From Tanytarsus gracilentus (Eukaryota > Arthropoda > Insecta > Diptera > Chironomidae), in NCBI GenBank assembly GCA_038502055.1, contig JAXRKN010000039.1:2542001-2606000 (forward strand): a stretch of 64,000 nucleotides of DNA, read 5' to 3'. Within the stretch, counting starts at the first letter, position 1. Each line of letters opens with the position of its first letter. The notes under the pieces are model-generated. The model ran no database searches, was not told the origin of the DNA, and saw only the letters and a program-made list of their open reading frames with translations. Below are positions 1 through 14,256 of the stretch, piece by piece. The translations under genes and the position numbers were made by a program.

Positions 1-103
1 CCACAAAGATGCAGCATGTACGTGTGTGTATGTGTGTGGGGTTCTCATTTTCTATATGTACAAATTATTATTTTTTTACACAAAATCTTTTCACTAAATT
101 CAC

Positions 104-1270
104 TTATAATTCCTCGAGGCAACGAGAATTTGTGAGCATAATTCTCGTTAATCGCCAAACTTGCTTGGAGGCATTCTCGAGAGCGCCAGGTGATTTTCCC
201 TTGAATAGATCCATATTGGGTAAGAAGTAGTGAGGACATCGACGACACTGAAGACATGAGATGAGCTGCAGGAAAATTCCATTGATTCTATCGCCAATAT
301 ATGTCTCATCCCATTCAATTTCTCTCGGATGTTTTTCACACTCATATAGTAAGAGAGTTTTCATAACATAAGAAGTGACTGGATTGCCAGGCAAGTCTAA
401 ATGCCGATCTCTTAGTGTCTTTAAAATGCTCAAGCATCTTTTACGAAATCCACCTAAATTTTTATTAAATTGAATTAAAAACCTTTTCACACTCTAATTA
501 GCACCAATTGACGTACCTTGTAAGAGTCTATTTTCCGCATCAGTGAACGACAAAACCCATGCGTCGCCTTCCATTGCACTATTTTTACCCTGAAGTGCTA
601 CGCACTCCTTCGATAGCATATCAAAGCCTTCTGTCTTCACCTCGGCAACAATCGAAGGATGTGGCCAGGGTATGTTTGGAAGAGGCCAATGTGCAGCCGA
701 TCTTGGCCATAAACCAGCGCACTTGAATGCCGGTGTAATTTGTACGATTAGTCTTTCACGTATCCTGAGCTTAACTTCCGTTGTGTCTGCAATCATTTTC
801 ACACAATCTCTATATGCACATTTATCCACGGCTTGTGCAACGAGAGTCTGAAAACGTGAGCGAATTTTTCGTGCCGATAGATAACCAGATGCAGTTATAA
901 ACTCAACCCACAATGACATGGATCTCTTTCGACCGTCGCTGAGCTTGAGTACTGCACATCCCGGGAGCGTTCCATCGTCGACAAAATTCAGAACACCCAT
1001 TTGATTGAGATAAATGACGATTTCAAATTCCGTCGGACTAATCACTTCTAATCCCTCAAATTTACCATTATAGTCGTTGAGGGAGGAAATAAATCGCGGT
1101 TCTTGCACTTCCACCTCCTTCAGCACATCCTGAACCACCCGACAAACTTCAATTATCGTTTTGTGAATTGTCAACTTTCGCGTTTGTACACGATCCGTGC
1201 AATATTTGTTCATTTGATAAATCATTTTCGACTGTGTCGCATGCATTTCTGGTGGAACTAACATTTTCAT
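104..1270 (-). CDS. mab-21: Mab-21 family protein
   Basis: Two exons: 1270-517 and 453-104, joined across a 63-base GT-AG intron, giving 367 residues against about 359 in vertebrate MAB21L1/2. The Mab-21 fold is a nucleotidyltransferase-like domain related to cGAS; family members act in cell-fate and sensory-organ patterning, and catalytic activity has not been established for this branch. The sequence matches the family over its whole length: EVEVQEPRFISSL, the block around FEGLEVISPTEFE, RKRSMSLWVEFITASGYLS, ITPAFKC, and the C-terminal LLLYECEKHPRE and CRRCPHYFLP blocks. Start: ATG at 1270 reads MKMLVPPEM; the second Met, at 1264, gives the MLVPPEM start that I recall for fly proteins. It is isolated, with a long non-coding upstream region. 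Reading straight through the intron gives a premature stop near 494, so the two parts look like separate ORFs if splicing is ignored. Identification is very sure. Confidence 0.96.
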
Positions 1271-4200
1271 TATTTTTTGTTTTTTTCTAAAATTTATTTC
1301 TTCACTTCAATAATTTTTTCTTCTTATTTATTGATTTTTTTATATAATCCAAGAATTTTTTTTAAAGTCGCACGCGAACCGAAAAAAATGACGGCTATTT
1401 AACGCAAGCGATGCAATGCGATCGAGATATCAAAAGGAACTGAATGGAAGGAAATGAAAATTTTCTCAGATCGTGCGACACACGCAACGAGGCTTATGTG
1501 TTAGTCAAACTGGTTTCAATTTAAACATTTTGCATGTGTTTGTGAGGTAATGTTTATACAGCATGACTCCGCCCAATTTTTTCTCTGTGTATTATATTAA
1601 GAAGCTCTATTGTTTGCTCTGTTTATTGCACATTTAATGGATCCTTTAAGAAGATGATGATACTCAGGTAAGAGTGCCATATGTGCGGACTCATTCATTC
1701 ATTGAAGATTTTTTTTCAATTTCTCTTCAAAGAAGAAGCCCATTATCGGCATTTATGCCTCTCGGCAAATTATGATACATCTCGAGTGTGCTCAAATCAC
1801 CGTAAGGCATAATCCTTCCTCTCTTCATTCAATGAATTTATGAACTCATTTCGGCTTGTGTGTTATAATTAACATATTTTCCTTATCATTAAATAGAAGC
1901 TTCATAGTGATGTTTTTCATATGTGTCACATAAAGAAGGATTGGATAACGAGAAAGTCGTAAAATCACATTATTGTGCTGCCGAATATTTTGTTCTTCGC
2001 TCACCGTTAAAATTTCGAGTTTGATAATATTTTTACGATCGTTTAATGACCATTTGTTATGGCTATAAAAGTTTGCTTGTATATTTTACATAAGAATCTT
2101 GCTTGGGAAAATTTTATGCTGGTCAAAGTTAATGAAATTATTGATGTAAAAGTTGTTGTGTCCAATTAAAATATAAAAATATTCAATCTTAACGGGATTA
2201 TGTTGAGATTATAAAGGGGTTTATTTACATTTTTTAATTGGAAAGTGATTAAGTGCATAATTTATTCGTTTTCACCTTAATTGAGATATTTTTTAATTTT
2301 TTTTTTGCATTCACTTTTTTTTAAAAAATTTTAAATGCCAAAAATTTTTTTTAATGTTTTGCATTACATCATCTGTCATGCTAACCCATAAATTTATACA
2401 CGAGTGACCGTCATAAAAAATTTAAAATTTTGATTTCAAATCTCACGATTCGTCTTCACACCATTTTTTTCTTATCATAATTGACGATCAATAGTTGTCG
2501 TCGAAGAAGAAGAAAACAATTTTTATGGGCCGCAAAGATGATCACTGCTTATCTAAACGATGCCTTGTAGTCAGTCTCTCGTTCGCATTTTTATGATGTG
2601 TTTTTGTTGTGTGTCGTGAAAGGCAATTTTCGTGTCCATAAAAATATTCATCAAAACTAAACGAAATTGAAATAAAGAACGATCATAAAGTGTGAGTTGT
2701 GTGAGCTGTGGGCTATAAAAAAATCTGAGAGGAAGATTTTGAGACAATTAAGACATAAAATATACGGCAATTTCTCATACACGAAATTGTTTGCAGCATT
2801 TTATTTTTGGCTGGGTGGTTTCGAAAAAAAATTTTTAATGGCGTTTTGTAACTTGAGGATAGTCACTAATGTCACTATGTGGTCATTAATATTCAAAATA
2901 AAAAGGAAAAAGGCGAGAACAAGAAGAGGAAATTGTGTGCTATAAATCAAATCAATAAGTTTGTCTCCTAATTTATTTTTCAATAAAACAAACTTTAAAA
3001 TGATCGCCACGATAATTCTCACATGGATAATATCAAGGGAAAAAAAATTCTTAGAGAATTTCAAAAGACATTTGTTCTCTTTAAAAAAATGTAAATGACA
3101 CGATGTGGTCAGAGAAAAAAAAGAAGAGGCTTAAATAAATAAAAAATTAACAAGCCAATTTTCAGAAGAGAGATGAATAAAATATTCATAAGGAGAGTCG
3201 ACAACGACTGAGTCTTCATTATAAAAAATATTCAATTAAAAATCATCGGTGGAACCCCTTGGGACAAATTATTTTTGTATGAATGAGCTATAAAGTCGCA
3301 GGCACAGTTTTGTTCTTGTTCGTATCATTTTCATATGTGGAGAGAAATAGCTAAAACAGTTGTGAATGTCTTTAAGATAATTTTCAAGGGATGATCAAGT
3401 TTTTAAAAATCATGTTTTAAAAAATTAAATTTTGAAATACGACCAAATTTTTTTTAAATATTTTCTAATTTCTCTAAAAACATGTCCATCCCTTGCATTA
3501 CCCAAAACAAATAAATTTATTCCTTTTCTCTCTCACTCACCAAAAAAAATTCTTATATATTTCCATGAGAAACTTAATCTTGAGAGCATGCGAGAGATAT
3601 AAAGTAAAAATGCCAACAAAGTGAATAAGAAGAAGAATTTTTTCTTTTCTCTCTCGTTATATGTCAAACAAGCCTATAAATATAATATGCAGCCTATCCA
3701 CATTAAAATAAACATTTTTCTCCAATAACATTAATATAATGGGTGACAATTTTTATTAGTTATAAAAAAGAGAGACGACAGCATTTGTGCGAGGCTGTGT
3801 GTAGAATTGAGAATGCACCTGTTGTTAGACTCCCGCTCACTCACAAAAAGAGTTTGAAATTGATGACAAACTTAAGTGGTGATGATACCTACAGCTATTG
3901 TAGAGGAAACGACACCATGAAAAGTGATCGCAAGGGAGAGGAAATGAAGTTCAAAGGAAATTTTTATTTATAGCGCATTCGAGTGGAAGCACATAACAAT
4001 TAACATAAAACTAATCAATATTGCTTCTAAGTATGATGCCGTTAAAAACGCGTCCATTAACTTAAGATAAGAGCGAACATATGGCACTTTTAAAGTACAC
4101 ACTTGAGGATGTACTCGAGTAACTGTGAAGATCACTAAACACATCTCCCATGGTTGTCATCCGATGGAATTCAATTTTTTTTATGATACATTTTGTGAAA

Positions 4201-7200
4201 GAACAAAAAGCAATAAAAGCACAGGTAAGGCGCCACATGCCGCCTGCGGTGATTCTGTCTGCAATATCTGGACTCTCTCTCACGTGTGTATGTACGGTTT
4301 TGTATATTGTGTGGATAAAATAATTCAAAATGCCATCAGAGCGAATTGTGTGACTCACACTGCTGGAAATCAGAATTTAAATTTTTACTGCACCAAATAT
4401 TTTTTAAATAATTTAAAAAAAATTTTGTCGTCATTGCAATGAACAAACTTCATTCTCCATAAATTTCATTAGCAATAAAATAAATGTCTTCGTAATTTTT
4501 TGAAGTAGGTGGAAGAATTATTTTCTCATCTCTTTTTCAGTCTCACTACGCGCATCGTCACAAGTGACAATTTATGACATACACAAGAAATGCATTAACA
4601 TAAAATAATTGTCGTGTGTCATCGCGTAAGAAAACATTAATTAATTGTGATTGAATAGTCGTAAATTATTTTCGTGCGCTGTTTTTTAAAGTCGAGAGAA
4701 AAGTTGAAAATTGAATGTGATTTTTGTCGAAATTTTAACAAATTTTAATTTTGCATCTGTTGACAGTAATTAGAAACACAAAATAATATCTAATCAGATC
4801 ATAAGAAATAACAACAACTAAAATTGATGAAAACATCATGAGCAACCGAAATACTCCAATTACATCTCGAGTGACAGCAAATTATTCCCTCTTGAATGCA
4901 CTTCATGCCTGTAGGGGATGAATCCTCAAAATGTATGATTAAATCGCATTAAGCATCCTGTTTTGTTATGTTTCAATAATTTCAAGTACAACTTGATGAG
5001 CAAACACAAAAAAAGAACATCATTCGAGTGCGACACCCTCGCTATTTTTATTCACTTGCATCGATTTAATCCAAATTTGATTACACATTTTTTGCTTCGG
5101 CTGCTGCATGCGTTCACAGAACAGCACTTAGGGGAGTGATGAATGACTTTGACCTTACCATATATACAAATATACGTCAAATAAAACCCTCCCGATTTTT
5201 AGCATGAACAGTAACCAGAATACACTCAACATTATCTCTCTCGCTCTGGTGAAAAATGTAATCAACTAAAATAATTTAATGCAAGGGTGGAAAAGGTTTT
5301 TTATGCTCAAAAATACATTATTTAAAAATAAAGTTGCCAACCCTCGCAAATGGATTTTTTATTCACCAAAAGACTAAAGCCAAACCAGTCGTACGTACGG
5401 ATTGTAATTTTCTGGAGATTTATGAAACGCAAAGAGGGTTGAAGTTCCTTCTGCGAATCAAAAATTGAAAAACTTGCATGGATTACGTGTAAGATGAGCA
5501 ACCCTCGAGTGTGTCTGTTGCGCAATGTCAAAGCATAATGAAAAATTATTGTTAATACTTCTCTGATTTCCATCCTCACTCACACTAAATTTCCCAGTGG
5601 AGTTGTAAACGATTTTGTAGCAATTTCATTCCAACAAATTATGAAATTGCGTCAAATGAAGGGTTAAAACTTTTAAGTAATTATTCTCTTAAAATCTCTT
5701 TACACTCTGATGACATGATTGTGATGGATTAATAGGCCAAAAGAGCAGAGTTTTAGAAATTCCTCTTAAATCACATCATGCCTTGGATTTATGGATGGGA
5801 TTTAATGGATTTTTATAAAGTCGAGGGTGCTCTACTTCATAAAGATGCACATCGAATGTACTCCGTAAAAATAAATGAGAAAGAGGAAAGCAAAAATTTA
5901 ATTTTACGTCTCAATGGAGCGAGGAAGGTAAATTTGCCATTCTCTATTATTATTTATAGAAGAGACAAAAATCTAAGAATGGATTTTGTGGATGTGATAT
6001 ATGAATCAGAACAAAAAATATTCTATCAACATATATATGTTAAATAATTTCAACTTTTTAGGACTTGAACCTCTATTTTTTAATAAATTTAATTTTCTGA
6101 ATATTTTTCCTTCAAACATTCTCAGAGAAAATCTTTTAAAAATGCTAAATTTTATCTAAATATTCTTCCACACACTGCATTAATCGCTCGGCATTTAAAC
6201 AAGAAAAAATAATTAAGAAAAAAGGATATTGCAAAGAGTGCGCGCAGCACCAATTGAATGCAAATGAATGCGAAGCGATTAAAAGAATTTCAACACAAAT
6301 TCTGCCTTTTTTCGTGTCTTATCATTAAATGCCTCTTTTTTATGCCGGAGAGCAGCGAATATCTTAATTGAACGTCGATGCACATACTGGGATTTATTAA
6401 TGTGCTTTTCGTGATACAACATAAATTAATGACTATCTGCATGTGCAGCAGCGAAATCTGAAAATATTTTCCATCGTCATGATAATCACTCTCGACTCAT
6501 TCATCTGTCGCTGGCTGGAAAATTCGACAATTTCATCAAATCGTTGTCGTTTGCTCCCTTTTTTCTCTCGTCGATCGTTTATTTCAATTTATGTCAATTT
6601 TCAACATAAAATATGATGTCGTTGCGAATAAAAAGAAATTAAAGAAATTTATGGACGAGAGGAGAAGACAAAAGAGAGCAGCGCGCAAAAGAGGATTGTC
6701 GGATGAGTATTAAATTACTTGGAAGACATTTCGGGATGCCTCGCTTAATGGCAATTTGTTGTTTGCGATACAGGACTAATGATTGCAGTCGAATGAAAGA
6801 AAGAGATCATTCGATGTCGGATGATAACTTTTTCTTGTCGACTTAATTGAATCAAGTTTGATGGCGGATTTCTTAGAGAGAAAATTTATAAATATGTCAA
6901 TTAAAATATTTTATAATATAAAATTTAAGTTTTAATAAATTTCTTAAAAATAAAATTCTCGATAACAAGCCGCCAAAAAGTTAACAAGAATCTCACAAAA
7001 TTCAATGGGTCTCCGAGGAAAATCGACTTGTGCTCGAGTGTCACCCATAAAAGGCTTTTTTTAAACAGCCTTATACAAAGGTGAGCCCTTGCAAATTGTC
7101 AACTTTCATGCCATAAAAGGCCTCGGCAACTTCAGTGTAAACCATTGCAATTATTAGGCGAACATTGTGGTCGACACATGTACAACTCCGATGATGATAC

Positions 7201-7732
7201 AATGACGTTGCAATTGCAAAAATTGATTGACAAACAAAACGCGATATCAGCGTCAACACACACGATATAAAAAAATACATTTTTTTTCGGTGATGGACGC
7301 ATTTCCATTGTGGAGAATTTTTTGGCGAAAAAAAAAGAGATAAAAATTGAAATATAACAAAAATGTGCAGCAACGAGAAAAAAGTGAACATCAAGCGAGA
7401 GGAGAATCTCACAGCAGGAATATTCTTTTGGTTCTTTGTTAGCATGTTATCGCTGTTTTTTTGTTGTGTCGTTTTCTCCTTTAAACAGACTCATTTTCTT
7501 CTTATTTAATCTTTTATGCTCTTTGTTATGTGCCTGCTCGTTTTTCTTGTTGTTGCTTTTTTGTATACTTTTAAAATTCATCTTTTATCATCGTTTCAAT
7601 ATTTACCGAGAGTATTTATGCGATAATAATCGTAGTAAAATTTACATGCTAAAAATATTAAGAATTTAAAATTGCAAAATCAAAAGGTTCGAATCCTTAG
7701 ATTAATTTAAAAAAAAATAGATGGTTTACCCT
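1271..7732. other. Gene-poor AT-rich stretch upstream of mab-21
   Basis: No ORF here resembles a protein family, and I see no exon chain with matching splice sites. It lies on the 5' side of mab-21, so cis-regulatory DNA for that developmental gene is a reasonable inference, but I can point to no specific binding-site cluster. The region is rich in A and T homopolymers. Confidence 0.4.
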
Positions 7733-8603
7733 TGGTGTTAATATTTTTAGTGTAACCCACGAAGTGGTGTAACACTTATATGCGCCTATTTCCGTCCGTC
7801 TGTCCGTCTGTTCCATCGAGATCTCGGCTCCTGAGATAGCTAGAGACTTCTAGTTTTCGCCAAATGGTAGGTCTATGAATTTAGATTCGGCCATTTTAGG
7901 AATTATGAGGGTCTGCCACAGGTCGTGCCATGGACAGCCCTAAATGCCATTTTTCACACAAATTTCCTGTTATATGGCTTCATGTATGTCGTTGACTCGT
8001 ATTTGTTCAGGATCGAAAGGCATTGATGATATTTGAGGAATGTCTCATGGCCTCCAAGAGTGCCACCAATGTCCATCACGGCCGGCCAGTAGTGCCCCTA
8101 ATGTCCATTTTTTAAAAGTATGGCTTCATGTACCTCGTGACTCGGAATTGACCAGGAACGATTGGCATGGATCTGAAAATGGCACTGTGGAAAATGGAAC
8201 ACAGTGGAAAATGGAACATAGTGGAAAATGAAACATAGTGGAAAATTGAAATGGTGAAAAGAAAATAAGGAAAAGAAAACAGTGGAAAATGGAAATAGTG
8301 GAAATGGAAATAATGGAAAATGAAACAAGTGGAAAATGGACATGAAAAGGAATATGGAAAATGGAACAAGTGGAAAATGGAACACAGTGGAAAATGGAAA
8401 AATGGAAAATGGAACAAATAGAAAATGAAACATATAAAAATGAAACATGGTGGAAAATGAAACACAGTGGGAAATGTAACATAATTGAGAAATATTTTCC
8501 ATAAGGCTTCCCTTTTGGCTTCTCCAAGGCTTCTTCATAGGACTTCGCCATGTTACATTTCCAATACTGATCTGTTACAAGTGGGTTACACGGCAACACC
8601 CAC
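7733..8603. mobile_element. Candidate non-autonomous repeat element
   Basis: The block is bounded by an 11-base perfect inverted repeat, GTGTAACCCAC at 7750-7760 and its complement at 8581-8591. A shorter GGTGTT match lies just outside on each side, at different spacing. Inside are a CCGTCCGTCTGTCCGTCTGT tract at about 7793-7812, a diverged tandem duplication (GGCTTCATGTA near 7976 and 8122, each followed by related sequence), and a GGAA-rich minisatellite. It has no coding capacity and no clear target-site duplication. The composition is less AT-rich than its surroundings. It may be a MITE or another dispersed repeat; the exact ends are uncertain. Confidence 0.5.
8186..8476 (+). repeat. GGAA-rich minisatellite
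   Basis: Imperfect tandem units of about 11-17 bases with consensus AGTGGAAAATGGAACAC, with variants lacking parts of the unit. It is inside the larger repeat element. The long open frames on the minus strand here (Phe/His/Pro-rich translations) are by-products of the repeat and are not genes. Confidence 0.9.
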
Positions 8604-11600
8604 GTGTGGGTTTTGAAACATTTTTTTGATTTTTTTAAACGTAATTTTAATCAAATTTTGCATTTCACATCCACAAAAAAATTCATTTTTAAATCAAAAT
8701 TTTACATATGAAATTTTTGTTGTTGTCGCTAAAACATTTTCTCCTCTTTCTCTCCCCTAAAGTATCAATAAAATCAGCCATATTTTTCAGCAGCGCGGTT
8801 CACTCTTGAATATATATTGTTGAAAAACAAACAAAAGACGAAATGAGATATTTAACAAGGTAAAAAATATGTCTTAAGCTCTTTTCGATTTTTGCTCGCT
8901 TCTTCTTCCCAATCCCGCCTGCCTCTTTTTCGCTGGCGAAATGTTGTTATTTATAATAAATTAATTATGCCTGAATTCTCCGTTTCGCTGGGGCATTTGA
9001 TGTCTCATTATTAAGGGAAAATTATTGCTTCATTGTCTCTCGCCTCGTATTTACGTCCCACCGCTGACAGCTGACTCCTTTTTATGTTTAGCTGTTGTTG
9101 TTTATTTTATCACTGTCTTGTAAATGTTGTGGATGAATTAAAATTCATAAAAATATTTTCATTGCTCGCAGTCCTTGAAGTGAAATGAACTTGTTTAAAT
9201 TCTTCGAATCTCCCCTTGCTTTATTGTATTCAAAAATTATTATTATATTTTTTTGTTTCATATTCATCCGTCACACATATCACTCATTCAGCACAAACAC
9301 ACACACACGTGAATGTAAAACAAATAATATTTGCATGATTGAACAATTTTAATGCATTCTCTCTCTCTCTTTTCTTTTCGAGAAGGAGAATTTTTTTTTA
9401 TCCTAACAAACATGCTCGGTATTTATTACTTCCACACATGCTATGCGCTGCTTTTTTAATAAATTCTCTTGTCATCGAGTATGAATGATCGAGTAGATGG
9501 AATTTTTTTCTGGTATTAATCGACGTTTGGATTTGAGTCAGATGAATTTTCAAAAAGGGTTTTTTATGAGGTCGATCCTTCCGCTCAGATGGACTAACAG
9601 GATCATTTCATCGGAATAAATCCAAAATTTCTCTCAATTTTTTTTAATTGATCTCTCTCTAAACCATTTCAATTTTTTATTCTTCGAATTTATCGAAATT
9701 TAATATCGCAAGAAATCTTTGAAATAAATCGTCTCTCGCAAAATGATATCGGTTTACTTGTAAAGGTCGAGGAGAGTGAACTTGTTTGTATGTTGCTTTA
9801 AAAAATTTCAAGTTTTTTAAAAATGTTGCAACCCATCGCCGGCATTTTTCTGATCATATCTGAAAACACACTGCAAGTGTGTGCAAAAAAGGAGAAAACC
9901 GCAAGATTGAAATCGTTTAATTTATTAATCGATGATAAATATTTTTTTTTCGTGACCAATTCCTGATCATAAATGCCGCTGCAATGTTTTTCGAGCGTTT
10001 TTATTCATTGCCATATATTGAAGTGAGTATTGAGCTGCCATTTTTTTCATGCCGTATGTGCGCGCTCTCGAAAGTCTTTTAGCTGTAATAAATTATAAGA
10101 GCAACGGGATGAATGCAATGAGCGGGAAGAGAGAAAGAATTGGATATTAAGTAAATATTGGGTAAGAAATTGTAAGAACGATCACAATGCCGAGAATTGA
10201 AATTTTCCTCTTTTTTTTGTGCGCGGCTTTATGTGTCTTGCGCTCTTTTTGCTTTGTGATGCCAAATGGCGGCATTTTATGCTTTTGATATCACAAATTT
10301 TGCAATTTCTTTTTCGCTCTTTTTTGTAGTTGTGTGCATGAATGCCGTTAAAAGGCCTTTTTTCCTCTCGCTATCGAATTTATCACATGGCCATCAAGTG
10401 AATTAAATTATTTTATAGAGCACTTTTGTCTACAACTAACAGCGTTGCGTGCGTGAACGTTTATCGAATGGAAAACAAACATAAATCGAAAAAGAAGCCG
10501 AAAATGCAATTGCGTGACTCTCAAATGTAAAGTAAAAATCCACTTGCATTTTAATGTGGGTAATTTCACTTCATTTTACTTGAAATTATCGCAAGAACGA
10601 TGTAAACGAGTCGTGAGAGCGTGAGGGAAGTAAAAGTTATGTTGGTTTTGTAGAAAAAAATCAATTACAATATTTTTTATTGATCAATCATTTAAAGAGG
10701 TGATTAATGTAAAAATTAACTGTTTTATATTGAAAGGGAAGAAAAAAAATTCATTTTAAATTTTCATTTCTCGATAAATTTCAATTAAAGTCATTAGATG
10801 CGACGAAATGTGCTCCAACTGCACTCAAAACGAAGATGAATTGTCGACAAATGTTTCTTCCTTCTTTTAATATGCATCACACAACAAGAGTATCATGTTG
10901 AGTGTGAAACCAAAAACCACAAAAATATCTTAACTTCATGCGCATAGCGGAAGGACTTGAAATTATTACCCAAAAATTCACTCTCGAGGGAAAAGTTCAA
11001 GGAACCTTAGAAGCTTGTTATCAGTCGCATGGGATCATCAACAACAGCACAACTCAATCCATCATTTTAATGATTCACATGAGAGGCAACTGCACAAATT
11101 TTTTTTCTCCAACCTCACGAAGGCATCGGAAGCAAAAAAAATATAAAATTAAGTCATCAATATTTGAGGCATTTTTCATTTCGTGTTCAATTCAATATCA
11201 CGTTTTTCCTCAAAAATAAAATTTTGTGTATAGCCAGCAGATTGATTAGATGCCGACATGAAGAGGTGAGTTGAAGTGAGGCCATGTGGAACAGGAAAAA
11301 ATATTTATTTCGATACAATTAGCAATTTTGAAACGTGCAGAAAGAGTTTTCGTATTTTATTTTACGTTTTTTGACCCAGTTGGAAATTTTTAATAATTTA
11401 TGAAAATTTAAGGGTTATAAGTTCATTTCACATGTTTTTCTTGCTGGGTTCTAAAATAGCTCACCAATTTCCATATGCCAATTATTCAATTATGTTAAAT
11501 ACATTGCTCTGTGTAGTCAAAAAGTCATGTTTGATGAAAACGCAAATCTCTAATTGATGGCGCCGTTTTAGCTGCAAAATATTTAACACATTTTGCAATT

Positions 11601-14256
11601 CTTAAAAAAATGCTTACAAGTGTGAGAGTGTGCATAGAAACAGAAGGAATGAGAGATAATTAAAAATGATTTTTGGGGAGGAATAATCGGTGAGATCTTG
11701 TTAAACCTGTCGAATACTGACTCACAGCATGACATCGAGAAGATCTGGAATTTTGTGTGTTTGTGAGAGAGAGGCTAAGTTACATAAAATCCAAAAAGAC
11801 GACGAGTGTCGAGGGCACAAAAAAGAAAGGTCAAAAATGCTTCTGTGTTTCAATGTTGCATTCTCAAATGTCGAAACGATTAAAAGTTAAATCAAGCACA
11901 AACCGATCAAATTACATTTTTCTGCAAGAAAATTTCCTCACAGATTAATTTGAAGAATAAAAATTATTTCATTTAAAATTTGCAATAAAATCTCTCGTTT
12001 TATTTTTATACTTCATAAACTGTCAGAAATATTTCATCGTTGTAATATTTTAATTCATGTACGAAGCGGATAAATATTTTCATCTTGAAAGATTATTTTA
12101 TAGGCAAGGGATGGAGATTTTTATTTTAAATTTTTACGTTAAAATTGCTAACAAAATCCATTGACTTACCATAATTCTTTCTCTTTATCCATATTCGCAT
12201 TTTATTAACGATTTGTTTGTTTTGTTGTGATTTTTATGATGAAACTTTTAATTCATTTGTTGGTTTTAAATTCACATCACGATGCAAAATTTTCGTATTA
12301 TGATCGCTCGAAGCAGCTTTGTAATTAACTCGCAATTTTATATATTTTTCCTCTCTCTCTCGTGCATTCACTTTTTGCATAGGAGAAGAGAACGGAATTA
12401 AGTTATTATCAATTAGATCGAATGAGCCATTAAATACATCTTAATTGTGTCATAATTGAATACGATCCATCTGACCCATCCCTTTTTCAACAACAATAAA
12501 ACGCTTCGCGCACTCACATTTCTTTTAACTCATTTCACATTTATCTTGAGACGTTAATAAATCATCAGGAGGAACATGAAAATTGAATATAACGCAATAG
12601 TTGTTGTGTGTGATATTTTTATGGATCATTGAGGAGAGATAGAAGAATAACAAGAAGAAAAAACACAATTTTTCAATTCTAAATTCCACTTAGTCGCACC
12701 ATTCTTCATCATTTCACATTGAGCCCACTTCTGAATCGCTTGCCTGCCTTTTTAAAACAAATAACAAAGATAATTAATGATTTTACGTCAAATAAACAAT
12801 TCAAATGATAATTAATCATATTTAAGCGAGAGTGAGGTCCAGGTTAGAGTGAGATCAACTCTTTATATGAAGTAATTTTATTTGGATGACAATTGTTTGG
12901 TTAAAAATTTATTCGAACTCAAGTTTGCATAAAAATAAAATTAAAAATAATTTTTAATTAAATAAAACTAAAAATGCGCTTCATCACCTACAAATTTATT
13001 ATAAACCTTGCTGCATGATTTTCGTATATTTCTTCTAAAGCAGCAAGCTGAAGATTTAGTCAGAGCGATAGCCACACTCCTCTCTATCTCACTCTCATGA
13101 TTCATGTGGCGTGTCTACATTAATTTACTCAATAAGGTCTCAAATAAATCAATTGAGACACACACTATAAATGAGTCCGTGCATCCTTGCAATGATGCTT
13201 TTGATTAATTCATTTCATTCTCAAAATTAACGTCTCTAAAAAGCTTCTTTATGTCCACATATATCAACATCAGATTTATATTTAATGAATGGACTTCAAT
13301 ACCAAAATTGGAACTTTACCATTTTGCTACTAAGTGGAGAAGACTTAATTTTTCTACCACAGCAGTAGGTGGCTAGAAGAAGATTTTTGTGTTGGATAAT
13401 TAAAAAGAATTTAAAACACAAAATATAAACTAAAAAGTTGATGATCGAAAAGTTTCAACGAGACTCAAATGAGCGCAGAAGAGGCGAAAACGAAAACTCA
13501 AATTTTAGAATAAAAACCAACATGAAATTGCGATAAAGATCTAAATACATGAAAAATTTGAATTCATTCGATGAGGAACATCACCAAAATGCCACCAAAT
13601 ATATATTTTGGTATTTTGTGTCGTGTTTTGTTTTGGACGAGCGACGAGATAGAAATCTTTGTTGAATTTATTAAAAATAATTTCTGCTGAGAGAAAGACA
13701 TAAAATAAAATTTATCAGGCATAGTAGGGTTCGTTTAAGTGTTGAGTAACATTAAAAATTCTTTAATTAAATTATTTTTTATAACTTTTTTGAGACTCAC
13801 TTTTTTATTATCTCCATTTTTTAATCGTTTTAATTAACTCTTTAACAAATGACTCGTAATTATTTTGACGCGGAGAATTTGTTTCAATTAAGAAAATTTT
13901 CAGCATTATGCGCGCATTTAAATCTCTCTAATTACATGAAATTTATATCTCGTTTGTTGCTAAGAGGCAAATTGTGTCAGGTGTATAAGGATGATGAATT
14001 TCAACATTTACAATAAAAATCAACGCACTCAAGTGGATAAAAATAAAAATTGAATTCAATGCGGTGGGTAAAAATTTAATCGAGCTAAAAATCTCATAAA
14101 ACAAAAACGTCCACAAATATAAATAATAAATGTCTCTGATGATCGTTACAAGATATTACTGGGATATGTGATATCGACTTACCTGACAGTCACAAAAAAG
14201 GTTTTGATGTAGATGCTTTTGAATAAAATGTAAAACATTTTACGAGTAATTTAAAT
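8604..14256. other. Gene-poor AT-rich stretch
   Basis: I see no supportable gene or RNA. There is a short CA run near 9297-9309 and several TCTCTC runs. Small open frames (for example at 10938-11219 and 11757-11948) have low-complexity translations with no family resemblance. Confidence 0.4.

Noticed and set aside
4062..4442. Overlapping open frames on both strands of about 100 codons
   Set aside because: No family resemblance, no splice partners, and both strands open in the same AT-rich stretch.
5778..6047. 89-codon open frame starting MPWIYGWDLMDF
   Set aside because: Unremarkable AT-rich translation with no recognisable domain and no exon partners; may be chance.
7620..7705. Possible tRNA, from a GGTTCGAATCC B-box match at about 7686
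   Set aside because: No A-box, no stable D or anticodon arm, and the acceptor ends pair poorly.
8098..8599. Phe/His/Pro-rich open frames on the minus strand
   Set aside because: Translations of the GGAA minisatellite in three frames.
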